NCBI GenBank assembly: GCA_905234735.1
Contig: CAJOJA010000008.1
Location: forward strand, 90,625-154,624
DNA length: 64,000 nucleotides
From: an uncultured Bacteroidaceae bacterium
GTDB lineage: Bacteria > Bacteroidota > Bacteroidia > Bacteroidales > Bacteroidaceae
Reading direction: 5' to 3'
Made by a program: the position numbers and the translations under genes. Positions 1 through 9,472 of the stretch are shown here, piece by piece. The notes beneath the pieces are model-generated. The model worked only from the letters and a program-made list of their open reading frames with translations, searched no databases and was not told the origin of the DNA. Positions within the stretch are counted from its first letter, which is position 1; every line of letters begins with the position of its first letter.

Positions 1-2772
1 CATGCCGTAGCGAATGTCGTTGGTGAGTTTGCTCTCGGGAAACATCGACGGGGTGCTGGCTTGCGTCCAGTACTGCGGGGTGCTGAGCGACTCCTTGAAC
101 GACGAGTTCTCGAAGTCGTCGAGGTACGAGGCGCTGCCCTGTATGCGTTTGTTCTGTCCTGCCACCAGTTGGGCAAACTCGGCATTAAAGCTTATCTGGC
201 TGGGTTGTGTGGCGCGGATGAGTGGCAGTTTGTCCAGCATATTGGTCAGCCACTGGCTTTCGCGCTTCCACGAGACATGTGCCCCCCAGAGTGTGTTCTT
301 CAGAGGTTCGTTGCCCATGCTGACCTTCGTGGTCAGGGGCTGTTCGTTGAGGAACATGACCGAGCCGCCGATGCTGAAGTTCTTCGACAGTTCGTAGTCC
401 AGGTTCACGCCCAACATGGTCTTTCGCTGCATGCCGTAGGTCTCGTTCGACTCCACGGAGGCATTGACGGTCGTACCGGCATCGATGATGCTCTGGTTGA
501 TGATGGTGACGGTGCCCATGTTGTAGTCCACCGTGTAGTCTGAGTTCTCGGTCAGGGTGACACCGCCTGCAGTCACTACCACTGACCCCTGTGCGATGTT
601 CGTCGCCCCCAGGTCAATCTGGCTGCCGTTGGTACCTTTGTATTGACCCGTCAACAGGAATTTGTCGTGCTCGGCAATCTGTTTGGCTACGGTCTTGGTA
701 CTGTCGTAGAGTTCGGGGAAGCAGTAGCGGTCGGCTGTCGCATCGTCGCCAATCCACTGACGCAAGTGTTCTCCGAAGGGTTCTGCCACAGGGAAGTAGA
801 TGCGCCCCTTGTGTATGGTGTAACCCTCCACGAAGTCGAATTGGCCGTTGGAGTTCGTCTTGTTATTACTGTCCAGCCGGTCCAGGTTCATGGCTTTCAG
901 CAGGGTAGTGCCCTTCAGCCGGGGTTCGGGCAAATAGGTGATGTATACGCCGCTGGAGTCGCTCTGGTACTTGATGTCGAGGCGAAACTTTTCCTTCGAT
1001 ACGCTGGTAGCTCCCAGGCTGTAGACGTTCTTCATCATCAGTCGCCATGTGGGTAGTTTCGGGCTGCCGCTTGAGGGCTTCAGCATCTTCACGTACAACG
1101 CCTTCGAGTTGTCGTTGACATCGTTGCTGAACTCGCCCACCTGATAGGTCTGACCTCCGTATTTGTATTCGAAGGCGATTCCCAGCACGTCATCGGTCTG
1201 CAGGGTGCTGTTCAGCGAGATGTAGCCCAGCGACGTATTCAGGTAGTACTCCGACGAACTGAGCAGTCGGGCGCTTTGTAGTTTCTCGTAGTCCTCTCCG
1301 CCAACCAGTCCGTAGTTGTCCAGTAGCTTGGTGGCCTGGCTGATGTCGCGTGCCTCGCCCAGCGGCCCCACCATTGTCTGGTATTCGGAGTTCGCCTTGT
1401 TCGAAGGCATGGTAATGGCCGTACTTGCCCAGAGTGGTTTGTTGCCGATGACTTCGTTTTCGCCAAGGTCGGCCAGCGCAATGATGTTGCGGTTGTTGGC
1501 CGTGTTGGAGGTTTTGTTGGTCACCCACACTTCCACTCGAGTGATGGTCATGCCACTGGCTATGGTGGGCAGGGTCTTCATGTTGTGGTCGTACTGCTGA
1601 CGGAAGTAGTGCGAGAGGTAGAAGTGGCGGTTCTCCTCATAGTTTGTGGCAGAAAACTCAAAGGGGTTGGTCGATGTCCCCCCCTTCGACGAGACACTCT
1701 TCGACGAACTCTTCTTCTGGCTGACCACGGTCTGCATCTTCAGTCGGCCGAACTGAACGTCAGTGCGCAGACCGAACAGGCTGCTAACGCCTGGTATGAG
1801 GCTGTTGTTCGAAGGCATAGATACGTGGCCAGCCTCCACCAACTTGATGATTTCGTCCTCCTTGCCGTCGTACTTCAACTTCAGGCTCTGCGAGTCGAAG
1901 TCAAACGAGGCGTCGGTGTTGTAGTCCAGCTTCAGCTTTATCTTGTCGCCGACGCTACCGGTCAGGCTCAGGTTGATTTTCTCGTCGAAGTCGAAGCCCG
2001 TGGTCTTCCTTCGGTTGGCGGCCAGCGAAGGGTTGTTCACCTTCTTGGAGTTGACTCCTAGCTTCAGTTCCACCGAACCCTGCGTCTTAATCTGCACGCC
2101 GCCCGGACCGAAGATTTTCTCAGCAGGGCCCAGGTCGAAGTGCATGTCGGTGAAGTCGAACTTCGACTTACCCTTCGATTCAAACAATTCAGCATTTCTG
2201 TCGCGGAAGTATCGCTGCATACTCTGCTTCAGCGTCCAATCCTTGTACTCCTCCGCCGTCATCAGCAGCGGGGCGCTGAGGTACGTGCTCGAGAGCCCCA
2301 AGAGACTTTGTTGACTGGTGGTGTAGCCCAGTCCCGTGGCTGTACCAGTGCTGGTGACGCTGGTGGCGTTACGACTCTGGTTGGTGCCCGACTTCGACGT
2401 CGACTTGCTGCTGCCCATGGCCGTCGTCTTGCTTGTTTTGGTCTGGGTGCCCGTGGTACCCTTCTTGGTTGAACTACTGGTCAGCGTAGTTCCCACCTGG
2501 TAGGTGTTCGTCTTTTCGTCGTACGTGACCTCGGTCTGCAGGTTGTCGGGGTTGCGCAGGTCTGCCGACTTCGTCTTCGTGTCCCTCTCCTCCTCCACAG
2601 TGGTCCGCCTGACCGTGTAGCGCGGCTTCTTGCGTTCCGTGGTGTCCTTGGGGGCCTCGGAAATTGAGTAATTAAGAATTTGAGACAATGAGGTAGCAGG
2701 AGAATGAGAAAATGAGGATTGACCCACTGCAAGCAGTAGACACAGGATCCATATATTTCGAAGCTTTCTCAT
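1..2772 (-). CDS. sprA: T9SS outer-membrane translocon SprA/Sov, N-terminal part (C-terminal part lies beyond window start)
   Basis: Long open minus frame starting ATG at 2772 (MRKLRNIWILCLLLAVGQSS...) running off the left edge; translation contains SprA-like stretches (FGPGGVQIKTQGSVELKLGVNSKKVNNPSL, GSVGDKIKLKLDYNTDASFDFD, SASYLDDFENS); next to ruvA as in many Bacteroidetes. Not in ORF track because it lacks a stop in the window. Confidence 0.93.
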   Translation of the reverse strand, partial: MRKLRNIWILCLLLAVGQSSFSHSPATSLSQILNYSISEAPKDTTERKKPRYTVRRTTVEEERDTKTKSADLRNPDNLQTEVTYDEKTNTYQVGTTLTSSSTKKGTTGTQTKTSKTTAMGSSKSTSKSGTNQSRNATSVTSTGTATGLGYTTSQQSLLGLSSTYLSAPLLMTAEEYKDWTLKQSMQRYFRDRNAELFESKGKSKFDFTDMHFDLGPAEKIFGPGGVQIKTQGSVELKLGVNSKKVNNPSLAANRRKTTGFDFDEKINLSLTGSVGDKIKLKLDYNTDASFDFDSQSLKLKYDGKEDEIIKLVEAGHVSMPSNNSLIPGVSSLFGLRTDVQFGRLKMQTVVSQKKSSSKSVSSKGGTSTNPFEFSATNYEENRHFYLSHYFRQQYDHNMKTLPTIASGMTITRVEVWVTNKTSNTANNRNIIALADLGENEVIGNKPLWASTAITMPSNKANSEYQTMVGPLGEARDISQATKLLDNYGLVGGEDYEKLQSARLLSSSEYYLNTSLGYISLNSTLQTDDVLGIAFEYKYGGQTYQVGEFSNDVNDNSKALYVKMLKPSSGSPKLPTWRLMMKNVYSLGATSVSKEKFRLDIKYQSDSSGVYITYLPEPRLKGTTLLKAMNLDRLDSNNKTNSNGQFDFVEGYTIHKGRIYFPVAEPFGEHLRQWIGDDATADRYCFPELYDSTKTVAKQIAEHDKFLLTGQYKGTNGSQIDLGATNIAQGSVVVTAGGVTLTENSDYTVDYNMGTVTIINQSIIDAGTTVNASVESNETYGMQRKTMLGVNLDYELSKNFSIGGSVMFLNEQPLTTKVSMGNEPLKNTLWGAHVSWKRESQWLTNMLDKLPLIRATQPSQISFNAEFAQLVAGQNKRIQGSASYLDDFENSSFKESLSTPQYWTQASTPSMFPESKLTNDIRYGM

Positions 2773-2808
2773 TTTCTCAATTATCATTCTTCACTCTTGC
2801 CCCCTCAC

Positions 2809-3402
2809 TTACAAGAGCTTCAGTGCCTTTTTGATGATTTGCTCTACGGGGATGCCGGGGTCTTCCGTCATCAGTTTCGTCACCACCTTAGACGATGGGG
2901 CGGGGTTGAAGCCCAGCATCGTCAGAGCCGCTACGGCCTCCTGCTGCACCTCTTTGTTCACGGTCGTCGATGTGGTCGTAGTGTGGGTCGGACTAATATC
3001 CAGTCCCATGATTTTATCCTTCAGGTCCACGATAACGCGCTGTGCCGCTTTCGGTCCGATGCCTTTCACCGATTTCAAGGCGCAGTCGTTGCCATTGGCG
3101 ATGACCTCCACCAGTTCGCTCGGAGTGAAGGCCGAGAGTATCATCCTGGCCATAGCCGCACCGATGCCGCTGACGCTGGTCAGTTGCAGGAATAGTTCAC
3201 GCTCGCTCTTCGTGGCAAAGCCCCAGAGCGTGAAGGCGTCCTCGCGAATCACCTCATACACATACAACTTCACATCCCTCTTTCCCTGTATCGCCGAGAA
3301 AGTCCCTAGACTGATGTTCAGACCATAACCCACGCCACCGCAGTCCACTACGGCCATCGTCGGTGTCAGTTCCTCCAGTGTCCCCTTTACGTATTCTATC
3401 AT
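2809..3402 (-). CDS. ruvA: Holliday junction branch migration protein RuvA
   Basis: 197 aa; MIEYVKGTLEELTPTMAVVDCGGVGYGLNIS, HhH motifs VSGIGAAMA / VKGIGPKAAQRVIVDLKDK. Confidence 0.97.
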   Translation of the reverse strand: MIEYVKGTLEELTPTMAVVDCGGVGYGLNISLGTFSAIQGKRDVKLYVYEVIREDAFTLWGFATKSERELFLQLTSVSGIGAAMARMILSAFTPSELVEVIANGNDCALKSVKGIGPKAAQRVIVDLKDKIMGLDISPTHTTTTSTTVNKEVQQEAVAALTMLGFNPAPSSKVVTKLMTEDPGIPVEQIIKKALKLL

Positions 3403-3754
3403 CTTTCGTTCGATTTTAACCTTTAGCCATTAGCCGTTACTTATATTCCTTATTAATAACGCGCGCGAACGGGAAATATTGTAAACGCAGGCGCAACATT
3501 TTCTTTTCTTACCCAATTATAGTTGAAAAACATTACTATTGCATGGGCCTGTCTCACGCGTGTCACAAGGGCATTCAATATATAGTTAGATGACAACACG
3601 TCACGGACACCTACTCATCCTCTGTGCATTATGTAATACTGCGGACTACGGTCTGGTGGTAGGAAAAGCGGCAGAAGAAGCAGTCCCTGCCATGTCGGTT
3701 GATGACACGACTGTGTATCTCTTTGATAAATCTTCTGGGGCAGTGACCCAATCG

Positions 3755-3893
3755 AACAAATAATTGTGACTTAGGGGTAGGACAAGAGCGTATGTCGGCC
3801 TTGATTCCTGACTTTTCGAGGCAATTTGTTCCAGTTTTTATCTCAACAGGCATATAATCTCAGAAATTTTATATAAATTTGCACGCGAAAAGA
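3755..3893. repeat. Copy A of a ~140 bp intergenic repeat/leader, immediately upstream of glutamine synthetase III
   Basis: Near-identical to 6521-6669: aacaaataattgtgacttag...gccttgattcctgacttttcg...ccagtttttatctc...gaaattttatataaatttg; ends in a TAAATTTG (TAnnTTTG) -7 element at 3874-3881. Confidence 0.9.
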
Positions 3894-3924
3894 AAAAGGT
3901 ACGGGTAAAGGTAGTAAAGATTAC

Positions 3925-6153
3925 ATGTCATCAACACTCAGATTCCAAGTAGTGGCCGAGGCTTTCAAGAAGAAGCCCCTGGAGATTCCCAGCAGGGAAG
4001 ACCGGCCCAGTGAGTTTTTTGCTAAGTATGTCTTCAACCGACAGAAGATGTTCAAGTATCTGCCGACGAAGGTCTACGAGAAGATGTGCGACGTCATGGA
4101 CAACGGTACGACGCTGGACCTGGAGACGGCTGACGCCGTTGCCGAGGGTATGAAGCGCTGGGCCATGGAATTGGGTGTGACACACTGCACCCACTGGTTC
4201 CAACCCCTCACCGAGGGCACGGCTGAGAAGCACGACGGATTCGTGGAACACGACTGGCAGGGGGGCATGGTGGAGGAGTTCACCGGCAAGGCCCTCGTGC
4301 AGCAGGAACCCGACGCATCGTCGTTCCCCTCGGGCGGCATACGCTCCACCTTCGAGGCGCGCGGCTACTCGGCCTGGGATCCTGCGAGCCCCGTCTTCGT
4401 CATTGGCGACACGTTGATGATTCCCACCGTCTTCATCTCCTATACGGGAGAGGCGCTCGACTACAAGGCACCGCTGAAGAAGGCCCTGAAGGCCGTCTGC
4501 GAAGCGGCAATGAACGTGGCCGGTTACTTCTACGACGACGTGACGAAGGTCATCAGCAACCTCGGCTGGGAGCAGGAGTACTTCCTCGTGGACGAGGACC
4601 TCTATGCCGCACGTCCCGATCTGCTGATGACGGGACGCACGCTCATGGGTCACGACTCGGCCAAGAACCAGCAGATGGACGACCACTACTTCGGTGCCAT
4701 TCCTCGACGCGTGGCCGCCTTCATGAAGGACCTGGAGATACAGGCCCTGGAGCTGGGCATCCCCTGCAAAACGCGCCACAACGAGGTAGCACCCAACCAG
4801 TTCGAGCTGGCCCCCATCTTCGAGGAGACAAACCTGGCCGTCGACCACAATATGCTGATGATGTCGCTCATGCGCGATGTGGCACGCAAGCATGGCTTCC
4901 GCTGCCTCTTGCACGAGAAGCCCTTCGCTGGCATCAACGGCAGTGGCAAGCACTGCAACTGGAGTCTCTCCACCAACACTGGTGTGCAGCTTCATTCACC
5001 CGGAAAGACGCCGATGGACAATCTGCGTTTCGTCACTTTCCTCGTCGAAACGCTCATGGGCGTGTATCGCCACAACGGACTCCTCAAGGGCAGCATCATT
5101 TCTGCCACCAATGCCCACCGACTGGGCTCCAACGAGGCACCCCCAGCCATCATCTCCTCCTTCCTCGGCAAGCAACTGTCCGACCTGCTCACGGCCCTGG
5201 AAACGAGCGGCGACAACCACCTCTTCGACCTGAGCGGCAAGCAGGCCCTCTCACTCAACATTCCCCAGGTGCCCGAACTCCTGCTCGACAACACCGACCG
5301 CAACCGCACTTCGCCTTTCGCCTTCACGGGCAACCGTTTCGAGTTCCGTGCCGTAGGTTCCTCGGCCAACTGCGCTGCCGCCATGATTGTGCTGAATGCT
5401 GCTGTGGCCGAAGCCCTCAGCGACTTCAAGACGCGCGTCGATGTTCGAATTGCCGAGTATTCCCTGCGACCAGAATATTCCGAGGGCACGGGCCACACGG
5501 CCAAGTACCACGCCATCGTTGACATCCTGCGCGAGGACATCAAGGCCTGCAAGCCCATCCACTTCGAGGGCAACGGCTACTCCGACGAGTGGAAGGAGGA
5601 GGCATGCCGCCGAGGTCTCGACGTCGAACAGTGCGCCCCGAAGATGTTCCTCCGCTATCTGGCCTCCGAGAGCATTGAGATGTTCCGCAAGACAGGGGTA
5701 CTCACTGAAGCCGAACTCACCGCGCGTACCGACATCAAACTGGAGACCTACACCAAGAAGATACAGATCGAGGCCCGCATCTTCGGCGACCTCTGCCTTA
5801 ACCACATCCTGCCCGTGGCCACGCGCTACCAGAGTCAGTTGATAGATAACGTGCATCGCATAAGCGAGATTTTCCCTGCTGAAGAAGCGCGCGAGGTGAG
5901 TGCTGATAACCTAAAACTAATCAGACAGATATCGTCTCACACTTCATTCATCTCAAAGCACGTCGAACGCCTGACCGATGCCCGCCGTGTGGCCAACCGC
6001 ATCCAGAGCGAGAGCGAACGAGCCATAGCCTATCACGATACCGTAGCTCCCCTGCTCGAAGACATTCGCTACCACGTGGACAAGCTGGAACTCATCGTCG
6101 ACGACGAACTTTGGCCGCTGCCGAAGTATCGCGAGATGCTCTTCATCCGCTGA
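3925..6153 (+). CDS. glnN: Glutamine synthetase type III
   Basis: 742 aa; GSIII features (HWFQPLTEGTAEKHDGF, EVAPNQFELAPIFEETNLAVDHNMLMM, GKHCNWSLSTNTG). Confidence 0.95.
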   Translation: MSSTLRFQVVAEAFKKKPLEIPSREDRPSEFFAKYVFNRQKMFKYLPTKVYEKMCDVMDNGTTLDLETADAVAEGMKRWAMELGVTHCTHWFQPLTEGTAEKHDGFVEHDWQGGMVEEFTGKALVQQEPDASSFPSGGIRSTFEARGYSAWDPASPVFVIGDTLMIPTVFISYTGEALDYKAPLKKALKAVCEAAMNVAGYFYDDVTKVISNLGWEQEYFLVDEDLYAARPDLLMTGRTLMGHDSAKNQQMDDHYFGAIPRRVAAFMKDLEIQALELGIPCKTRHNEVAPNQFELAPIFEETNLAVDHNMLMMSLMRDVARKHGFRCLLHEKPFAGINGSGKHCNWSLSTNTGVQLHSPGKTPMDNLRFVTFLVETLMGVYRHNGLLKGSIISATNAHRLGSNEAPPAIISSFLGKQLSDLLTALETSGDNHLFDLSGKQALSLNIPQVPELLLDNTDRNRTSPFAFTGNRFEFRAVGSSANCAAAMIVLNAAVAEALSDFKTRVDVRIAEYSLRPEYSEGTGHTAKYHAIVDILREDIKACKPIHFEGNGYSDEWKEEACRRGLDVEQCAPKMFLRYLASESIEMFRKTGVLTEAELTARTDIKLETYTKKIQIEARIFGDLCLNHILPVATRYQSQLIDNVHRISEIFPAEEAREVSADNLKLIRQISSHTSFISKHVERLTDARRVANRIQSESERAIAYHDTVAPLLEDIRYHVDKLELIVDDELWPLPKYREMLFIR

Positions 6154-6520
6154 TACTACACAAAGGCCTCCTCCCTCCACCTTAAGAGAGGGTTGGGGGA
6201 GATTTTTTCACAGTCTCAAGTCTTCGGGTTTCAGATTCGCGCCGCCGTCCAGGATGATGGCATGGTAGTCCACGTCCTCGGACCGACAGCTGCACTTAAC
6301 GCAAGCTACGGCGGACATGAGCCAGGCCACGTGGCGGTCTTCTACGACTCCCCATCCGGGTCGGATGAAGGCGCCACAAGGGGGCTGATTCGAACTTTTT
6401 CATCGGTTTCGGTCGTTTGGTTTATAAGTGATGTCGGTCTGTGCACGTCAAGGCCACATACTATTCTCATATTCCTACGAATTTAGAGGATTAATAAATA
6501 AAATATAATGACTCAAATAT

Positions 6521-6669
6521 AACAAATAATTGTGACTTAGAGCACGGAAAGGGTAGGATAAGAGCATATGTAGGCCTTGATTCCTGACTTTTCGGGCTAA
6601 TTCCCTCCAGTTTTTATCTCGACTGGCATGTAATCTCGGAAATTTTATATAAATTTGTACGCAGAAAAG
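6521..6669. repeat. Copy B of the ~140 bp intergenic repeat/leader, immediately upstream of cysQ
   Basis: Direct alignment to 3755-3893 with an approximately 10 bp insertion (agcacggaaa) and scattered substitutions; TAAATTTG at 6650-6657. Confidence 0.9.
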
Positions 6670-6678
6670 GAATTAAAT

Positions 6679-7500
6679 ATGGAACAGAATAGCATGAAGG
6701 CTGCACTCAGCGTGGCCATACGTGCGGCGCTGGCTGCCGGACAGGAAATAATGAAGATATATACTGATCCGCTTCAGGACTTCGGCATAGAACGCAAGGC
6801 GGACAATTCGCCACTTACCCTGGCCGACAAGGCTGCGCATCGGTGTATCATGGACGCCCTGTGCGAAACGGGGCTACCCGTACTGAGCGAGGAGGGTGAG
6901 CACGGCGACTACGAAACGCGGCGCCAGTGGGTGGCCTTCTGGCTGGTGGACCCACTGGACGGAACTAAGGAGTTCATCAAGCGCAACGGAGAATTCACGG
7001 TGAACATAGCCTTGGTACTCGACACGCACCCGCATGTGGGAGTCATTTATGTACCGGCCCGCAGGGAACTTTACTTCGGCGAACCTCTATTGGGAGCGTA
7101 TAAGGTGACGGACATCGACACGTGGGACGAGATGGAACGCCTGCCCGACTTGCTTCAGCGTGCCCAGCGCCTGCCTCTGCCGCACCCCGAGGGACGGCCC
7201 TATACCATCGTGGCCAGTCGCAGCCACATGAGCCCCGAGACGGAGCTGTTCATCAAGGAAGCCCGCAGGGAACACGGCGAGGTGGAGACCATTTCGAGCG
7301 GCAGCAGCTTGAAAATCTGTCTCGTGGCAGAGGGCAGGGCGGATGCCTATCCACGCTATGCCCCCACAATGGAGTGGGACACGGCGGCCGGACATGCCAT
7401 TGCCGCCTGTGCCGGTCGCTGGGTGTATCAGGCTGGCACGGACGAACCACTGAAATACAATAAGGAGGACCTGCACAACCCGTGGTTTGTGGTTGTCTAG
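6679..7500 (+). CDS. cysQ: 3'(2'),5'-bisphosphate nucleotidase CysQ
   Basis: Inositol monophosphatase-family motifs WLVDPLDGTKEFIKRNGEFTVNIAL, SEEGEH; start set to MEQNSM rather than ORF start 6655. Confidence 0.9.
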   Translation: MEQNSMKAALSVAIRAALAAGQEIMKIYTDPLQDFGIERKADNSPLTLADKAAHRCIMDALCETGLPVLSEEGEHGDYETRRQWVAFWLVDPLDGTKEFIKRNGEFTVNIALVLDTHPHVGVIYVPARRELYFGEPLLGAYKVTDIDTWDEMERLPDLLQRAQRLPLPHPEGRPYTIVASRSHMSPETELFIKEARREHGEVETISSGSSLKICLVAEGRADAYPRYAPTMEWDTAAGHAIAACAGRWVYQAGTDEPLKYNKEDLHNPWFVVV

Positions 7501-7518
7501 GCTTCCTCTTAGGCAATC

Positions 7519-8019
7519 CTAAGAACTTCTAGGGATTTCTATCACCTCCAGGTCGCGAAACTGTCCCGCGTCTGCCACAAAGCGGACGAGGGTGCGCACT
7601 TGGTGCCAGCCCTGCAGGCCTGCGGCCCCGGGATTGATGTGGAGCAGTTGGAGGCGCTGGTCGTACTGCACCTTCAGGATGTGGCTGTGGCCTGAGATAA
7701 ACAACTGAGGCGGTCGGGCATAGAGCTGCTGTCGAATGTGCGGATCGTAGCGTCCGGGATAACCTCCGATGTGGGTCATTAGCACGTCGGCACCCTCGCA
7801 CGACCATCGCAGGACTTTAGGGTACATGCGTCGCAGGTCGCCTCCGTCGCAGTTGCCGCAAACGGCACGGAGAGGACGGATTTCAGCCAGTCGCTGCGCT
7901 AGTTCCATTGAACCGATGTCGCCGGCGTGCCATATCTCGTCGCACTCCTGAAAGTATTCAATATAGCGATTGTCCCACCATCCGTGGGTGTCGCTCAGAA
8001 GTCCAATCCGCTTAGACAT
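7519..8019 (-). CDS. Metallophosphoesterase (YfcE-type phosphodiesterase)
   Basis: 166 aa; LLSDTHGWWD, HAGDIGS, CGNCD, GHSH motifs. Confidence 0.9.
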   Translation of the reverse strand: MSKRIGLLSDTHGWWDNRYIEYFQECDEIWHAGDIGSMELAQRLAEIRPLRAVCGNCDGGDLRRMYPKVLRWSCEGADVLMTHIGGYPGRYDPHIRQQLYARPPQLFISGHSHILKVQYDQRLQLLHINPGAAGLQGWHQVRTLVRFVADAGQFRDLEVIEIPRSS

Positions 8020-9451
8020 TTAATTCTTCACTCTTAATTCTTAATTCTTCACTCTTCACTTTCCTAATCAGCCACCAAAGCATGCCGATGCTGACGAAGA
8101 AACTGAGGGCGTCAGAGACGGGAATGGCCATCCACACGCCATCGAGGCCGAAGTGTGGAGGCAACAGAATGAGACCCGGAATGAGGAACAGCATCTGGCG
8201 CGTGAGGCTTTGGAATATCGACTTGCCGGCGTGACCGATGCTCTGGAAGAAGTTGCCAATGACCATCTGGGCACCGACGATGGGGAATACCAGAACATCG
8301 ATGCGGAAACCGCGGTCGGCCATAGCGATGATGGGCAGGTTGTCGGTGAAGAGGTGGGTGAGTGTGTTAGGGAAGAACTCGCCCATGATGAAGCCCGTGA
8401 TGACGACAACCTCAGCACACAAAATGGTGAGTCGCAGGGTTTGCCATACACGATCGTTCTGGCGGGCACCCCAGTTGTAGCCCACAATAGGCTGCATGCC
8501 CTGATTGAGCCCCATGACCATCATGATGAAGAGGAAGACGATGCGGTTGACTATTCCATAGGCCGCAATGGCGGTGTCACCGCCGTACTGCTTCATACCT
8601 TTGTTAATGAGCAAGACGACAAGGCAGGCGCAAAGGTTCATAAGGAATGGGCTCATGCCCACGGCGATAATCTGTCGGACGATGCTGGCTTTGAGCCGGT
8701 AGATACCGCTATGGAGGTGGAGCATCTCGTCCTTATTACTCAGTAGCTTGAACTGCCAAATGAGGGATATGAGCTGCGAGAGAATCGTTGCGAGGGCGGC
8801 ACCCTTGATGCCCCAACCTAGACCTAGTTGAAAGTTAAAAGTTGAAAACTGAAAGTTAAAGTTGAAGATGAACAGGGGGTCGAGAATGGCATTGATGACG
8901 ACGGTCAGAATGGTGCAATACATGGCCTTTTGTGGGTGACCTGCCGAGCGCAATACAGCATTCAGTCCGAAATAGCTGTGCGAGATGACGTTGCCCAGCA
9001 GGATGACCATCATGTAGTCGCGGGCATAGGGTAGAGTGGCCTCCGAGGATCCGAAGAGGACGAGGATGGGGTCGAGGTAGACCAGGCACACCAGCATGAA
9101 GAGGGTGCCCAGAACGATGTTCAGCACTACGGTGTTGCCCAGCACGTGTTGAGCCGTATCATATTCCTTCTGTCCCAGACGGACGCTGATGACGGTAGAG
9201 GCGCCTACGCCCACCATTGCCCCCAGCGCAATGCTGATGTTCATCAGGGGAAAGGTGAGGGCCAGGCCCGAAATGGCCATGCCATCGGAGTTTCCCCACA
9301 TCCCGTCAGGACCGATGTGCCCGATGAAGATACTGTCGACGATGTTGTAGAGCGATGCTGCCGTCATTGCGATGATGGCTGGAACAGCGTATTGAAACAG
9401 CAACCTCGGGATGCTTCGGGTACCAAGTTCGGTTGGAATGTATTTTGCCAT
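8012..9451 (-). CDS. MATE family efflux transporter
   Basis: MAKYIPTELGTRSIPRLLFQYAVPAIIAMTAASLYNIVDSIFIG...; multiple TM helices; overlaps downstream phosphoesterase start by 8 nt. Confidence 0.93.
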   Translation of the reverse strand: MAKYIPTELGTRSIPRLLFQYAVPAIIAMTAASLYNIVDSIFIGHIGPDGMWGNSDGMAISGLALTFPLMNISIALGAMVGVGASTVISVRLGQKEYDTAQHVLGNTVVLNIVLGTLFMLVCLVYLDPILVLFGSSEATLPYARDYMMVILLGNVISHSYFGLNAVLRSAGHPQKAMYCTILTVVINAILDPLFIFNFNFQFSTFNFQLGLGWGIKGAALATILSQLISLIWQFKLLSNKDEMLHLHSGIYRLKASIVRQIIAVGMSPFLMNLCACLVVLLINKGMKQYGGDTAIAAYGIVNRIVFLFIMMVMGLNQGMQPIVGYNWGARQNDRVWQTLRLTILCAEVVVITGFIMGEFFPNTLTHLFTDNLPIIAMADRGFRIDVLVFPIVGAQMVIGNFFQSIGHAGKSIFQSLTRQMLFLIPGLILLPPHFGLDGVWMAIPVSDALSFFVSIGMLWWLIRKVKSEELRIKSEELNV

Positions 9452-9472
9452 ATCTCTCAATTTCTCATTTTC

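Noticed and set aside
3629-3853. 74-aa minus ORF (MPVEIKTGTNCLEKSG...) overlapping leader copy A
   Set aside because: In copy B the same frame stops after MPVEIKTGGN, so coding is not conserved
3931-4995. 354-aa minus ORF opposite glutamine synthetase III
   Set aside because: Shadow ORF from codon bias in the strong glnN coding frame; low-complexity His/Val/Leu translation with no recognisable domain
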